A stretch of DNA of 64,000 nucleotides from an uncultured bacterium (GCA_947647735.1 CANSLJ010000002.1:62001-126000), one strand, 5' to 3'. Shown: positions 1 to 9,884, counted from the first letter of the stretch. Notes: generated by a model from the letters alone, not told the origin. Numbers and translations: made by a program.

Positions 1-733
1 GATAATCTCCCTGAAACATCTTCTCATTTTTCTCAGGCGCTATCAAATATGTGTAATAATCGCACTCTACTTCTTCTTTACTGATATGACAGCTTCCCCT
101 TGCTGTTTGAAAAAGTTCTGTAATTCCCTTTTCTCTTAACGTCCCCTGCAGATTCATAACCGCTTTTCTATATAGTCTTTTTACTTTTTCATCATAAGCC
201 CTCTCTGGCCACAGCTTGTCAATTACTTCTTCCATAGATACATTCCCGCCGCATCTGTCCATACACAAGGCAAGCAGTTCCTTTGATTTCGCGTTCTTAA
301 AATGAAGGACCTGCCCGTTCAAAAATACGTCAAATCTCCCAAACATATGCGCTGTCAGATGCTTTTTCTGACGTTTGGACAACAATATAGCCCGCTCCGC
401 GGCATCCTCAATATCATATCTGCTATAAGGCTTGATCATGCAGTAATCCGCTTTCATCCTAATCACATCTGCGATCCAGTCTACTCTTACTGTTGTATAG
501 ATCAACACAATTCCCGGAAAGGCTTCCCTTAATCTTTTCCCCAAATCCAATCCGTTTATTTCCGGCATCTCAATATCCAAAATTGCAAATTCTACCGTGT
601 TTTTTTCTGCATATTCCAATGCTTCCTTTGAACTTCTAAAGCTTCCAACAACGTCAACTTCCCTGATGCTATCCAGCGCCTCTTCCAGTTTCCGCCTCAT
701 TAGTGGTTCCTTATCCACTAATATTGTTTTCAT
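1..733 (-). CDS. Response regulator with receiver and SARP/BTAD-like DNA-binding domain (3' end cut by window edge)
   Basis: About 244 codons are visible and the reading frame is still open at base 1, so the C-terminus is missing. The N-terminal 120 residues form a CheY-type receiver: acidic pair near the start (VDKE), phospho-acceptor Asp in LDIEMPEINGLDLG, and the conserved Lys in CMIKPYS. A winged-helix transcriptional-activator domain follows (FGRFDVFLNGQVLHF, then LLALCMDRCGG and KLWPE), resembling the OmpR/SARP-like outputs common in Lachnospiraceae. It should be a phosphorylation-controlled DNA-binding protein; its partner kinase is not in view. The start is ATG at 733, because a stop lies just upstream in frame. 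The Shine-Dalgarno sequence is weak. A 14-nt near-repeat (ATATTAGTGGATRA) occurs just before and just after the start codon. Confidence 0.85.
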   Translation of the reverse strand, partial: MKTILVDKEPLMRRKLEEALDSIREVDVVGSFRSSKEALEYAEKNTVEFAILDIEMPEINGLDLGKRLREAFPGIVLIYTTVRVDWIADVIRMKADYCMIKPYSRYDIEDAAERAILLSKRQKKHLTAHMFGRFDVFLNGQVLHFKNAKSKELLALCMDRCGGNVSMEEVIDKLWPERAYDEKVKRLYRKAVMNLQGTLREKGITELFQTARGSCHISKEEVECDYYTYLIAPEKNEKMFQGDY

Positions 734-906
734 CCACTAATATCGTTCTCTTACCCTTATTTTTTGCAAATATAACTTTTAGTAATTTCGATTTATATCC
801 TCCTCGTGTAGTATATATTCTAGAGAGTTAATAAATCGTAACACTAGTGAATAAACAAATAGGAAAACTTTTTTATTGGCCTATGTTTTTCATTCTGATA
901 TTTTCT

Positions 907-1545
907 TTACTTTTCACTTTTCTTCTTCCTGTTTTCCATTCCTTTCTGAACTTTCAGCTCTGATATATTATCTATCATTTTCTCTATCATCATTTTTTTC
1001 AGATATACATCAAAACACAACTGACAGATAAAGGAAAACATTTTTAAAAATTCCTGTCCCTCTTCCGGTGCCTGCTCAAAAGTACTCTCTGCCCTTCTGA
1101 ACTTTTTGATCACATCCTTTTTCAGAACATCAATTTCTTCCTTTTCCATGCTAAACACTTCTCTGTAAATATCTTCCAGCTTGAAATCCTTATCCGCACC
1201 GAAATACTGTTCTGTTAAAGGCTCCATCAGAGATTGAATATCCCCAATGGACATAAATCCTTTGAAATAATAAATAAAAATCAAAAGCAGCATATGCTCT
1301 TTGGAGTACTTTTTCTTATCCGGCGGCGGCATTAAATGATTTTTTACATAATTATTGATCATGGTCTTTGTCATAATCTTATCATCTTCCGGATTACGGC
1401 TTGTTGTTTTTAATCGCTGCTCCATGAAAGTCGTCACTTGATCCATATACAGCTCAATATCCGGCAATTCTTCTGGTCTGATATGTTCTGTTCTATCCAG
1501 GCTCTTAATGATGCTGTTAAGTAAATCATGCATATCTATTGTCAT
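907..1545 (-). CDS. DUF1836 domain-containing protein
   Basis: A 212-residue soluble protein matching the DUF1836 family (YkrK-like), which has an N-terminal helix-turn-helix-like region and is widespread in Firmicutes. Recognisable parts are the N-terminal ELPDIELYMDQVTTFME segment and the central MTKTMINNYVKNHLMPPP segment, which resembles a MerR/HTH recognition unit, followed by a helical C-terminus ending in a basic tail (NRKKKSEK). The family is usually annotated as a putative regulator of unknown target; the molecular role is not established. It has its own promoter (1594-1622) and RBS TGGAGGAAG, and is divergent from the YerC gene. Confidence 0.85.
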   Translation of the reverse strand: MTIDMHDLLNSIIKSLDRTEHIRPEELPDIELYMDQVTTFMEQRLKTTSRNPEDDKIMTKTMINNYVKNHLMPPPDKKKYSKEHMLLLIFIYYFKGFMSIGDIQSLMEPLTEQYFGADKDFKLEDIYREVFSMEKEEIDVLKKDVIKKFRRAESTFEQAPEEGQEFLKMFSFICQLCFDVYLKKMMIEKMIDNISELKVQKGMENRKKKSEK

Positions 1546-1593
1546 TTAAATCTTCCTCCACTGTAAATATCCTGTTTCACACTGCCCTCTTAT

Positions 1594-1622
1594 AGTATAT
1601 GGTTTTCATTACTAGATGACAA
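1594..1622 (-). promoter_or_regulatory. Sigma-A promoter of the DUF1836 gene
   Basis: Read on the minus strand: TTGTCA, 17-bp spacer, TATACT, followed about 35 nt later by TGGAGGAAG and the start codon at 1545. Near-consensus and correctly spaced. Confidence 0.65.
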
Positions 1623-1663
1623 GATATTTTATTTAAAATTTGGAATTTTCCTGGAATTTATCC

Positions 1664-1693
1664 TTTACGAAACAGTTCTATTTATGCTAAAAT
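1664..1693 (+). promoter_or_regulatory. Probable promoter of the YerC-like gene
   Basis: TTTACG, 18-bp spacer and TAAAAT with an extended TG one base upstream (TGCTAAAAT). The RBS GTGAGGCGG precedes the ATG at 1745. Confidence 0.45.
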
Positions 1694-1744
1694 GAAATGA
1701 GTTTAGGACTTTATAAGTTTATCGTATGAAAGTGTGAGGCGGTT

Positions 1745-2038
1745 ATGAACAACAAACTAAAAAACGAAGCTGTAGATTATCTTTTTGATGCGATCTTACA
1801 GCTTAAATCAAAAGAAGAATGTTATAATTTTTTTGAGGATTTATGTACTGTGAATGAGCTTTTATCTCTTTCTCAGCGTTTTGATGTGGCCGCTATGTTA
1901 CGAGATAAAAAAACTTATCTTGAAATTGCAGAAAAGACCGGAGCCTCCACCGCCACCATCAGCAGGGTAAATCGTTCCCTGCATTATGGCAACGATGGTT
2001 ATGAACTTATTTTTCAGCGTATTGAAGGCAAGGAATAA
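1745..2038 (+). CDS. YerC/YecD family TrpR-related protein
   Basis: A 97-residue DNA-binding protein of the YerC/YecD family, related to the Trp repressor fold. The helix pair LCTVNELLSLSQRFDVAAML followed by the helix-turn-helix YLEIAEKTGASTATISRVNR is diagnostic. The length is typical for the family. Members are small cytoplasmic regulators whose targets are generally unknown; no tryptophan genes are nearby. It is monocistronic, divergent from the DUF1836 gene and convergent with the DUF4125 gene. The start is supported by GTGAGGCGG seven to eight bases upstream. Confidence 0.9.
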   Translation: MNNKLKNEAVDYLFDAILQLKSKEECYNFFEDLCTVNELLSLSQRFDVAAMLRDKKTYLEIAEKTGASTATISRVNRSLHYGNDGYELIFQRIEGKE

Positions 2039-2058
2039 TCAGTCCGCCCTTCATTGAC

Positions 2059-2697
2059 TTACAGAGTTATTTCTCCGTGTTTCTTCTCAGCTTCTTCCAG
2101 CGAAGCATACCCATAAAACCGCGTCTCATTGGATATGATCTCCAACAAGGTATTCTCCCCCTGAGCATAAACCTCTTTCGTCTCTTGATAAATCAAATTC
2201 CTTGTCTGTTCGGAATAAGACATCAGCTCACAGCGCAGATAACTCTCCGTGGAGGAACCCGCCATCGGGTCATCTTCCCCGGTCGTTGCCACTCTCCCCC
2301 GCTTTCTGATATTCGGATAATGCTCCGCCATATAAGCATCCCACTCCATATGGATCTTCACGATCTCCTCGATCTTTTCCCGGCTCTCCGCAGAAATTTC
2401 CGGCAGATACTGTTTTACGCCTTCATATTCCTCCGGATAGGTGGTCTCCATCATCCGGGCATACTTCTGCCACAACAGATTATCCCCGTTTTCGATCGCC
2501 CTTACACAGTCATCTTTATAGCTCCCCAGCACTTCCTCGGAATAAGCCAGCCACTGGCTCATGCGCATCTTGAAAAAGGTATCCGGATTATCCTGGCAGG
2601 AAGCCCTGCCTCCGGTATTATATACATGCTGAAACATATCCCACTCAAGCTGTGCGATCTCAAAAACAAGCTGTTCCTTTTTTCCTAATTCTGCCAT
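2059..2697 (-). CDS. DUF4125 family protein
   Basis: A 212-residue soluble protein matching DUF4125. Visible signatures are LEWDMFQHVYNTGGRASCQDNPDTF near the N-terminus, then MRMSQWLAYSEEVL and a C-terminal LEIISNETRFYGYASLEEAE. The family is rich in conserved Trp, Asp and Glu, but no catalytic role is known. It is the last gene downstream of the purine operon, 68 nt after the SEC-C gene. The intervening DNA holds a strong GC-rich hairpin (2726-2746) without a U-run, so read-through or RNA processing is possible. Confidence 0.85.
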   Translation of the reverse strand: MAELGKKEQLVFEIAQLEWDMFQHVYNTGGRASCQDNPDTFFKMRMSQWLAYSEEVLGSYKDDCVRAIENGDNLLWQKYARMMETTYPEEYEGVKQYLPEISAESREKIEEIVKIHMEWDAYMAEHYPNIRKRGRVATTGEDDPMAGSSTESYLRCELMSYSEQTRNLIYQETKEVYAQGENTLLEIISNETRFYGYASLEEAEKKHGEITL

Positions 2698-2725
2698 TTT
2701 CTATTCCCTTCCAACACTACGATCA

Positions 2726-2746
2726 GAGCCCCTGCTTCCGGGGCTC
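2726..2746 (-). other. Intercistronic GC hairpin between SEC-C and DUF4125 genes
   Basis: Perfect 7-bp arms GAGCCCC / GGGGCTC around a 7-nt loop. No T-run follows on either strand, so it is a processing or stability element or a weak attenuator rather than a clear intrinsic terminator. Confidence 0.4.
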
Positions 2747-2765
2747 ATCACTTTTCTTTCACTTT

Positions 2766-3272
<507 letters not shown>

Positions 3273-3305
3273 TGTTACTCATCTCCTTCTATCATTTCAT
3301 AAATA

Positions 3306-3911
3306 TTATAAACATACTCCCAGTTTTTCCAGTTCTTTTACCGCCTGTTGCCTGTCCCGGAACAGGATCGTCCGGATGCCCAGCTCCCTTGCCGTCGGCA
3401 GATTTTTCTCCGTATCATCCAGAAAAACCGATTCCTCCGCCCTCAGTTCATATCTGTCCAGCAGGAGCTGATAAATCTCCCTCTGAGGCTTGATCACCCT
3501 GTCCCGATAGGACAGGATCCCTCCGTCCATATGATCCAGAAAATCAAGCGCATCCGCACACTCCCGATAAACCTTACTGCTGAAATTAGAAAGGTAATAG
3601 CAGCGATACCCCGCTTCCTTCAGGCTCAGCACCCAGGGGACCGCATACGCCCGCCTCGTCACTATTCCATGAACATTTTGAAAGATCCGGCGAAGGTCTT
3701 CCTCCAGAGAAGGATCATTCCTGATAAATCCCTCTATCAGCTCCTCCTCGCTCCAGACGCCTCTGTCCACCTCGTCCCACACAGAACTTTTCACGGTAGC
3801 CTCCGCCAGCCTCTTCAGCTTTTCTCCCTCATATCCTAATCCGATATAAAAATCCTTCCAGGAAAAATCTGCCAGCACATTGCCGATATCAAAAATAATA
3901 TTTCTGATCAT
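3306..3911 (-). CDS. HAD family phosphatase (subfamily IA)
   Basis: A 201-residue haloacid-dehalogenase hydrolase. Motif I is the FDIGNVLADF variant typical of YihX/glucose-1-phosphatase-like HADs, motif II is LSNFS, the motif III Lys is in VIKPQREIY, and motif IV is FLDDTEKNLPTA. The length fits a HAD with an alpha-helical C1 cap. The substrate cannot be told from sequence; a sugar phosphate or nucleotide is likely. It starts 25 nt after purA on the same strand, so a purine-linked housekeeping role is an inference from co-transcription. Confidence 0.88.
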   Translation of the reverse strand: MIRNIIFDIGNVLADFSWKDFYIGLGYEGEKLKRLAEATVKSSVWDEVDRGVWSEEELIEGFIRNDPSLEEDLRRIFQNVHGIVTRRAYAVPWVLSLKEAGYRCYYLSNFSSKVYRECADALDFLDHMDGGILSYRDRVIKPQREIYQLLLDRYELRAEESVFLDDTEKNLPTARELGIRTILFRDRQQAVKELEKLGVCL

Positions 3912-3936
3912 ATATCCGTCCGTTTCCTCTTTCAGA

Positions 3937-5226
3937 TTATTTCAGGGAACTCTCCCTGTATATGATATCCTCTCTGCCCGGTCCGTTGCTCACCATCGTG
4001 ATCGGGTACTCGATCTGCTGCTCGATAAACTCAATATATTTTCTGCAGTTTTCCGGCAGATCCTCGTATTTTTTAATGCCTCTGATATCGCTCTTCCAGC
4101 CGGGCAATGTCTTCAGCACAGGTTTTGCCTTTTCCAGTTTATAAGTCACAGGGAAATCCGTCGTCACTTCCCCGTCTATCTCATAACCGATGCAGACCGG
4201 AATCTCATCCAGATATCCGAGTACGTCCAACACCGTAAACGCAACATCCGTCGTTCCCTGCAGACGGCAGCCGTATTTGGAAGCCACACAGTCAAACCAG
4301 CCCATTCTCCGGGGACGCCCCGTGGTCGCGCCGTACTCTCCGCCATCTCCGCCCCGGCGTCTCAGTTCATCCGCTTCCTCACCGAATATCTCAGACACAA
4401 AAGCACCTGCACCGACCGCGGAAGAATAAGCCTTACATACGGTTACGATCTGTTTGATCTCATAGGGCGGTATACCCGCGCCGATGGCACCGTAAGCCGC
4501 CAGTGTGGAAGAACTGGTCACCATCGGATAAATACCGTGATCCGTATCCTTCAACGTACCGAGCTGCCCCTCCAGCAGGACAGTCTTTCCTTCCTTCAAC
4601 GCCTTATGCAGATATAAGGACACATCGCAGACATAGGGCTCCACCATCTCCCTGTATTCCCGCAACGTAGAAAGCAGTTCCTCCGGCTGTAAAAGAGGCT
4701 TGTGATACAAATGCTCCAGTGTCACATTCTTGATCTCACAGACCTTTTTCAGCTTCTCCATGAGCGTTTCCTCATCAAACAGATCGCTGACCTGAATACC
4801 GATCTTCGCATATTTATCGGAATAAAAAGGCGCAATGCCGGACTTTGTGGAACCGAAAGACTTGCCCCCCAGCCGCTCCTCCTCATACTGGTCAAACAGG
4901 ATATGATAAGGCATCACGATCTGTGCTCTGTCGGAAACCAGAAGCTTTGGCGCAGGCACGCCCTTGTCCGTGATGGACTTCACTTCCTGAAAAAGTACGG
5001 GAATGTTCAATGCCACCCCGTTTCCTATAATACTTGTCGTATGCCCGTAGAACACACCGGAAGGAAGCGTATGCAATGCAAATTTACCATACTCATTTAC
5101 GATCGTATGCCCCGCATTGGCACCGCCCTGAAAACGGACAATGATATCCGCGTTTTCCGCCATCATATCCGTGATCTTTCCTTTTCCTTCATCTCCCCAG
5201 TTTGCCCCTACAACTGCTTTAACCAT
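3937..5226 (-). CDS. purA: Adenylosuccinate synthetase PurA
   Basis: A 429-residue GTP-dependent enzyme joining IMP and aspartate to adenylosuccinate, the first committed step to AMP. The N-terminal P-loop GANWGDEGKGKITD carries the catalytic Asp, followed by RFQGGANAGHTIV with the catalytic His. TTGRPRRMGWFD and the late IMP-site segments are also present. The length is normal. I start it at the MVKAVVG Met because GGAGGAAGAAAC lies just upstream; a longer frame to 5268 has no RBS of its own and overlaps purB. It is co-transcribed with purB 34 nt upstream. Confidence 0.97.
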   Translation of the reverse strand: MVKAVVGANWGDEGKGKITDMMAENADIIVRFQGGANAGHTIVNEYGKFALHTLPSGVFYGHTTSIIGNGVALNIPVLFQEVKSITDKGVPAPKLLVSDRAQIVMPYHILFDQYEEERLGGKSFGSTKSGIAPFYSDKYAKIGIQVSDLFDEETLMEKLKKVCEIKNVTLEHLYHKPLLQPEELLSTLREYREMVEPYVCDVSLYLHKALKEGKTVLLEGQLGTLKDTDHGIYPMVTSSSTLAAYGAIGAGIPPYEIKQIVTVCKAYSSAVGAGAFVSEIFGEEADELRRRGGDGGEYGATTGRPRRMGWFDCVASKYGCRLQGTTDVAFTVLDVLGYLDEIPVCIGYEIDGEVTTDFPVTYKLEKAKPVLKTLPGWKSDIRGIKKYEDLPENCRKYIEFIEQQIEYPITMVSNGPGREDIIYRESSLK

Positions 5227-5260
5227 GTTTCTTCCTCCATTCCAGTTCCGTAAGTGTCTA

Positions 5261-6694
5261 TTACACATTGATCTCCGCTTTCATACCAAGCAGTTCTTTA
5301 TTTTCCTCCATGATCGGAAGCACGACTTTGCTCAGGAACGCATCCACCTGCTCCGGCGCCCGCCCGATATATTTCGAAGGTTCCATGCAGGCTTCCAGCT
5401 CTTCCTTCGTCAAACCAAAGGTCTCATCCGCGGCGATCAGATCCAGCAGATTATTCTCACCGCCCTCGATCTTCACATTTTTCCCTGCCTCCATGGAAAG
5501 CTGGCGGATCTTCTCATGGATCTCCTGCCGGTCGCCCCCCGCCTTCACCGCATCCATCATGATATTTTCGGTTGCCATAAAGGGCAGCTCGCTCATCAGA
5601 CGTTTCTCGATCACCTTCGGATAGACCACCAGGCCGTCCACCACATTCAGACACAGATCCAGCACGCCGTCGATGGCGAGGAAAGCCTCCGGAATGGACA
5701 GCCGCTTGTTTGCTGAATCGTCCAGCGTCCTCTCAAACCACTGCACTGCGGAAGTCATAGCCGGATTCAGCGCCTCCGTCATCACATATCTGGACAGAGA
5801 TGCGATCCTCTCGCTCCGCATCGGATTTCTCTTATATGCCATCGCGGAAGAACCGATCTGATTTTTCTCAAAGGGTTCCTCCACCTCCTTTAAATGTTGC
5901 AGCAGACGGATGTCATTGCTCATCTTATGGGCGGACGCCGCGATCCCTGCCAACACATTACATACCCTTGTATCCACTTTTCTGGAATAGGTCTGACCGG
6001 ACACCGGATAACATTCCTTAAAGCCCATCTTCTTTGCGATCATCGGATCGATCATATCGATGACCTTCTGATCGCCGTCAAACAGTTCCATGAAGGACGC
6101 CTGCGTTCCGGTGGTCCCTTTAGACCCCAGAAGCTTCATGCCGTCCAGCACATGATCCAGATCCTCCAGATCCAGACAGAACTCCTGCATCCAGAGTGTT
6201 GCCCGCTTCCCCACCGTGGTAGGCTGCGCAGGCTGAAAATGCGTAAAGGCAAGGGTAGGCAGGCTCTTATAATTATCTGCAAACTGCGCCAGTTCATCCA
6301 GCACATTGACCAGTTTTTTCTTCACCAGTTTAAGCGCTTCCGTCATGACGATAATATCCGTATTATCGCCTACATAACAGGAGGTTGCCCCCAGATGGAT
6401 AATGCCCTTTGCCTTCGGACACTGCTGCCCGTAAGCATAGACATGGCTCATCACATCATGGCGGACTTTTCTCTCCCGTTCTTTTGCCACATCATAGTTG
6501 ATATTGTCCACATTTGCTTTCAGTTCGTCGATCTGTTCCTGTGTGATATCCAGTCCCAGCTCCTTCTCCGTCTCTGCAAGCGCGATCCACAGCCTTCTCC
6601 ATGTCCGGAATTTTTTATCCGGCGAAAAAATGTACTGCATCTCCTTGCTGGCGTACCGCTCCGAGAGCGGACTCACATATCTGTCTGTCCCCAT
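5261..6694 (-). CDS. purB: Adenylosuccinate lyase PurB
   Basis: A roughly 477-residue homotetrameric lyase of the fumarase/aspartase superfamily. It cleaves SAICAR to AICAR and adenylosuccinate to AMP, releasing fumarate. The family signature GSSAMAYKRNPMRSE (flexible catalytic loop with its Ser) is clear, as are the HLGATSCYVGDN and TLAFTHFQPAQPTT segments. Three ATGs lie close together (6706, 6700, 6694). I prefer 6694 because GGAG sits 6 nt upstream of it, although 6706 is possible. A short tandem repeat of AATAAAAAAACTGG separates it from the purF stop. Confidence 0.95.
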   Translation of the reverse strand: MGTDRYVSPLSERYASKEMQYIFSPDKKFRTWRRLWIALAETEKELGLDITQEQIDELKANVDNINYDVAKERERKVRHDVMSHVYAYGQQCPKAKGIIHLGATSCYVGDNTDIIVMTEALKLVKKKLVNVLDELAQFADNYKSLPTLAFTHFQPAQPTTVGKRATLWMQEFCLDLEDLDHVLDGMKLLGSKGTTGTQASFMELFDGDQKVIDMIDPMIAKKMGFKECYPVSGQTYSRKVDTRVCNVLAGIAASAHKMSNDIRLLQHLKEVEEPFEKNQIGSSAMAYKRNPMRSERIASLSRYVMTEALNPAMTSAVQWFERTLDDSANKRLSIPEAFLAIDGVLDLCLNVVDGLVVYPKVIEKRLMSELPFMATENIMMDAVKAGGDRQEIHEKIRQLSMEAGKNVKIEGGENNLLDLIAADETFGLTKEELEACMEPSKYIGRAPEQVDAFLSKVVLPIMEENKELLGMKAEINV

Positions 6695-6730
6695 ACTCAT
6701 CTCCATTCCAGTTTTTTTATTCCAGTTTTT

Positions 6731-8179
6731 TTATTCCACATACTCCCCGCGGATATCCTCTTTGGGCGGTTCGATCGGATATTCCCCGGTAAAGCAGCCC
6801 TCGCAGATACCCATGCCGCCCACCAGTTCCTTCAGTCTCTCAACCCGCAGATATCCCAGCGTGTCCGCGCCGATGACCTGCCTGATCTCCTCGATGCTCC
6901 TGTTGTAAGCGATCAGCTGCTCCCTTGCGGGCACATCCGTTCCGAAATAGCAGGGCCATAAAAACGGCGGCGCGCTGACGCGCATGTGCACTTCCTTCGC
7001 TCCGGCATCCCGCAGCATCCGCACGATCCTGTCGGAGGTCGTGCCCCTTACAATGGAATCATCGATCATCACGATCCGTTTTCCATCCACCGCCTCCCGG
7101 ATCGCATTCAGCTTTACCTGCACGCTGTTCTCCCGGCTCTTCTGCCCCGGTTTGATGAAAGTCCTTCCTATATAAGTATTTTTCACAAAAGCCTGCCCGT
7201 AGGGAATCCCCGACTGCATCGAATACCCCAGCGCCGCCACATTCCCGGACTCCGGCACACCCACCACAAGATCCGCCTCCACAGGAGAATCCATAGCAAG
7301 AAACTTTCCGGAAAGGATCCTGGACTGATAGACGCTGACTCCGTCCAAACGGCTGTCCGGCCTTGCAAAATAAATATACTCAAAAATACATCTGCCGTGC
7401 TTTGCCGGCTCGACGCACATGCTCTTATCCGATACGATACCTTTTCCCGGACTGATCGTCACGATCTCCCCCGGCTCCACATCCCGGATAAACTCCGCGC
7501 CGACCGTATCGAGAGCACAGCTTTCCGACGCCAGAATATAGGTATTGTCCCGCTTTCCGATGCAGAGCGGTTTAAATCCGAAAGGATCTCTCGCCCCGAT
7601 CAGCTTCCGCGGCGACATGATCACAAGGGCATAAGCCCCTTTGATCTTCGCCATGGCACGGGCAACCGCCTCCTCCACCGTTTTGGATTTCAGCCGTTCC
7701 CTCGCGATATGGTAGGCGATCACCTCAGAGTCGATCGTTGTCTGAAAAATAGCGCCCGTGTATTCCAACTCCCGCCGCAGTTCCGGCGCATTCACCAGAT
7801 TTCCGTTATGGGCAAGCCCCAGCGTACCCTTCACATAATTCAGCACAAGGGGCTGCGCATTTTCCCTTGTGGAAGACCCCGCCGTGGAATACCGCACATG
7901 GCCCACGCCGATGTCCCCTGCCAGTTTTCCCAGCTTTTTGGCGCTGAAGGATTCGTTCACGAGCCCCATATCTCTGGAAGAAAGGATCTTTCCCTTGGGA
8001 CCGTTCGTATCCGTAACCGCGATACCGCAGCTTTCCTGCCCTCTGTGCTGCAGGGATAAGAGCCCGTAATAAATGGTCTCCGCCACGTTCCCGCCATCAA
8101 AGTCATAGATGCCGAAAACGCCGCACTCCTCCCGCAGATTATCGTTTAACTCTTCCTGAACAAAAATTTCTCCCGGCAT
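6731..8179 (-). CDS. purF: Amidophosphoribosyltransferase PurF
   Basis: A 482-residue enzyme catalysing the first step of de novo purine synthesis (PRPP + glutamine to phosphoribosylamine). An 18-residue propeptide precedes CGVFGIYDF, so Cys19 becomes the N-terminal nucleophile of the Ntn-type glutaminase domain (about 19-250). The C-terminal phosphoribosyltransferase domain has the PRPP loop VMIDDSIVRGTT. C-terminal cysteines (CEGCFTGEYP) suit the clostridial/Bacillus 4Fe-4S type. It starts 2 nt after purC ends, so translation is probably coupled. Confidence 0.97.
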   Translation of the reverse strand: MPGEIFVQEELNDNLREECGVFGIYDFDGGNVAETIYYGLLSLQHRGQESCGIAVTDTNGPKGKILSSRDMGLVNESFSAKKLGKLAGDIGVGHVRYSTAGSSTRENAQPLVLNYVKGTLGLAHNGNLVNAPELRRELEYTGAIFQTTIDSEVIAYHIARERLKSKTVEEAVARAMAKIKGAYALVIMSPRKLIGARDPFGFKPLCIGKRDNTYILASESCALDTVGAEFIRDVEPGEIVTISPGKGIVSDKSMCVEPAKHGRCIFEYIYFARPDSRLDGVSVYQSRILSGKFLAMDSPVEADLVVGVPESGNVAALGYSMQSGIPYGQAFVKNTYIGRTFIKPGQKSRENSVQVKLNAIREAVDGKRIVMIDDSIVRGTTSDRIVRMLRDAGAKEVHMRVSAPPFLWPCYFGTDVPAREQLIAYNRSIEEIRQVIGADTLGYLRVERLKELVGGMGICEGCFTGEYPIEPPKEDIRGEYVE

Positions 8180-8181
8180 TC

Positions 8182-8886
8182 TTATAATCCCAATCTGTTG
8201 AATACTTCGTTATAGGCTTCCTCCACGTTTCCGAGATCTCTGCGGAAACGGTCTTTATCCAGTTTTTCGTTTGTATGTACATCCCACAGCCTGCAGGTAT
8301 CCGGGCTCACTTCGTCCGCCAGGATGATCTCGTCATGGTAGCGTCCGAACTCGATCTTGAAATCGATCAGCTTCATATCCGCCTGCAGGAAATAAGCTTT
8401 CAGCACATCGTTTACCTTGAAAGCATATTTTTTGATCGTCTCGATCTCCTCCCATGTCGCCAGCCCCAGCGCCACCGCAAAGTAGCTGTTGATCAAAGGA
8501 TCGCCCAGATCATCATTTTTATAGGAAAACTCTATTGTAGGGATCTGCAGCGCTGTACCCTCCTCCACGCCAAGCCTCTTGGAGAAAGAACCTGCCGCCA
8601 CATTCCGGATGATCACCTCAAGCGGTACGATCTCCACTTTCTTTACAACTGTTTCTCTATCACTCAACTCTTCAATATAATGGGTAGGCACGCCTTCCTT
8701 TTCCAGAAGCTGAAATACCCTGTTTGTCATACGGTTATTGATCGCGCCCTTTCCCACGATAGTGCCCTTTTTCTCGCCGTTAAAAGCGGTGGCATCATCC
8801 TTGTAGTCAACGATCAGCTTATCCGCATCGTCTGTCTTAAATACTTTTTTGGCTTTTCCCTCATAGAGCTGTTCTAATTTTTCCAT
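8182..8886 (-). CDS. purC: Phosphoribosylaminoimidazole-succinocarboxamide synthase PurC
   Basis: A 234-residue ATP-dependent ligase that joins CAIR with aspartate to SAICAR. The N-terminal [14 protein letters not shown] is the family hallmark, and the signatures [19 protein letters not shown] and DFKIEFGR are present. The start at 8886 follows CAGGAGGAAAAC; an in-frame extension to 8991 would run into the promoter leader and is not needed. First gene of the purC-purF-purB-purA operon. The other purine genes (purD, M, N, H, E) are not in this window. Confidence 0.97.
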   Translation of the reverse strand: MEKLEQLYEGKAKKVFKTDDADKLIVDYKDDATAFNGEKKGTIVGKGAINNRMTNRVFQLLEKEGVPTHYIEELSDRETVVKKVEIVPLEVIIRNVAAGSFSKRLGVEEGTALQIPTIEFSYKNDDLGDPLINSYFAVALGLATWEEIETIKKYAFKVNDVLKAYFLQADMKLIDFKIEFGRYHDEIILADEVSPDTCRLWDVHTNEKLDKDRFRRDLGNVEEAYNEVFNRLGL

Positions 8887-8996
8887 GTTTTCCTCCTGTA
8901 GTTCCGGGCAGATACCTCCGCATGCCTGTCCGAAACGCAACTGAAGACTGAGAACAAAGTTCCCAATCCTGTTATCAGTTTCCTTTACCACTCCTT

Positions 8997-9025
8997 ATCA
9001 TAACGCATGAACGGATTTTATGCAA
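8997..9025 (-). promoter_or_regulatory. Promoter of the pur operon
   Basis: TTGCAT, 17-bp spacer, TATGAT on the minus strand, about 110 nt upstream of purC. The leader shows no recognisable purine riboswitch core. Confidence 0.6.
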
Positions 9026-9036
9026 CCAAAGTTAAT

Positions 9037-9062
9037 GAAAAAACAGGCTTTGTTAAGCCCGT
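9037..9062 (-). terminator. Intrinsic terminator of the amino-acid ABC operon
   Basis: On the minus strand GGGCTT-AACA-AAGCCT is followed by GTTTTTT, immediately after the TAA of the ATPase gene. The hairpin almost abuts the stop codon. Confidence 0.7.
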
Positions 9063-9839
9063 TTAATCATTCGTCAGTTTCCCGATAAATTCCTGCACAC
9101 GTTCTTTGGAAGAATTGAAAAGTTCCTCCGGGGTTCCCTCCTCCTGTATCAATCCATTCTCCATAAAAATAACACGGTCAGATACTTCTTTCGCAAAATT
9201 CATCTCATGGGTCACAATGATCATCGTCATATGTTCCTCCGCGAGCTGACGGATCACCTTCAAAACCTCCCCTGTCAGTTCGGGATCGAGTGCCGAAGTC
9301 GGTTCGTCAAAAAACAGAATTTCCGGCTTTAAAGCAAGCGCCCGGGCGATGGACACCCGCTGCTGCTGTCCGCCGGAAAGCTGACAGGGATAAGCCTTTG
9401 CCTTATCCTCCAGCCCCAACTGAGCAAGCAGCCTCTTTGCCGTCTCCTCCGCCTCTTTCTTCGGAACCTTCAAAACTCTCACGGGCGCATCCGTAATATT
9501 TTTCAGCACACTGTAGTGCGGAAACAGATTAAAGTTCTGGAACACCAGCCCGAAATAACGATGAAATTTCCTGAGTTCCCCTTTTGGCACATACACGGAA
9601 TCTCCGCTCTCCCCCTTCTCCGGCTTACAGACCACCCGTCCCAGATAAGAAAGGCTCCCGCCGTCCATCTTCTCCAGCAGCGTAGCACACCGAAGGAGTG
9701 TAGACTTCCCCGAACCCGAAGGCCCGATAACAGATACCACCTCTCCCTTTTTCACAGTAAGAGAAATATCCTTCAGAACCTCCAGCTCCCCAAACGCCTT
9801 CCGCATATGCCTTATTTCCAGTAAACTCTCTGCACCCAT
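9063..9839 (-). CDS. Polar amino-acid ABC transporter, ATP-binding protein
   Basis: ABC ATPase of the GlnQ/ArtP class energising amino-acid import. Walker [11 protein letters not shown]-loop [11 protein letters not shown], signature [14 protein letters not shown], Walker [13 protein letters not shown] and switch His VTHEMNFA are all intact. The start at 9839 is chosen for the AGGTGA located 6 nt upstream; in-frame TTG/GTG codons up to 9860 are alternatives. It follows the permease by about 45 nt and ends at a terminator. The exact amino acid cannot be assigned. Confidence 0.93.
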   Translation of the reverse strand: MGAESLLEIRHMRKAFGELEVLKDISLTVKKGEVVSVIGPSGSGKSTLLRCATLLEKMDGGSLSYLGRVVCKPEKGESGDSVYVPKGELRKFHRYFGLVFQNFNLFPHYSVLKNITDAPVRVLKVPKKEAEETAKRLLAQLGLEDKAKAYPCQLSGGQQQRVSIARALALKPEILFFDEPTSALDPELTGEVLKVIRQLAEEHMTMIIVTHEMNFAKEVSDRVIFMENGLIQEEGTPEELFNSSKERVQEFIGKLTND

Positions 9840-9884
9840 TCCGTCACCTGCACTCACCAATCTTTTTCACCCGACGTCCGGCTT

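Noticed and set aside
6986-8059. 357-codon plus-strand frame antisense to purF
   Set aside because: His/Arg/Pro-rich translation without any domain; purF is unambiguous on the other strand.
8887-8991. N-terminal extension of purC
   Set aside because: The frame extends into the promoter leader; the internal Met at 8886 has a perfect RBS and matches the family start.
8887-9020. Purine riboswitch before purC
   Set aside because: The leader does not show the conserved three-way-junction sequences.
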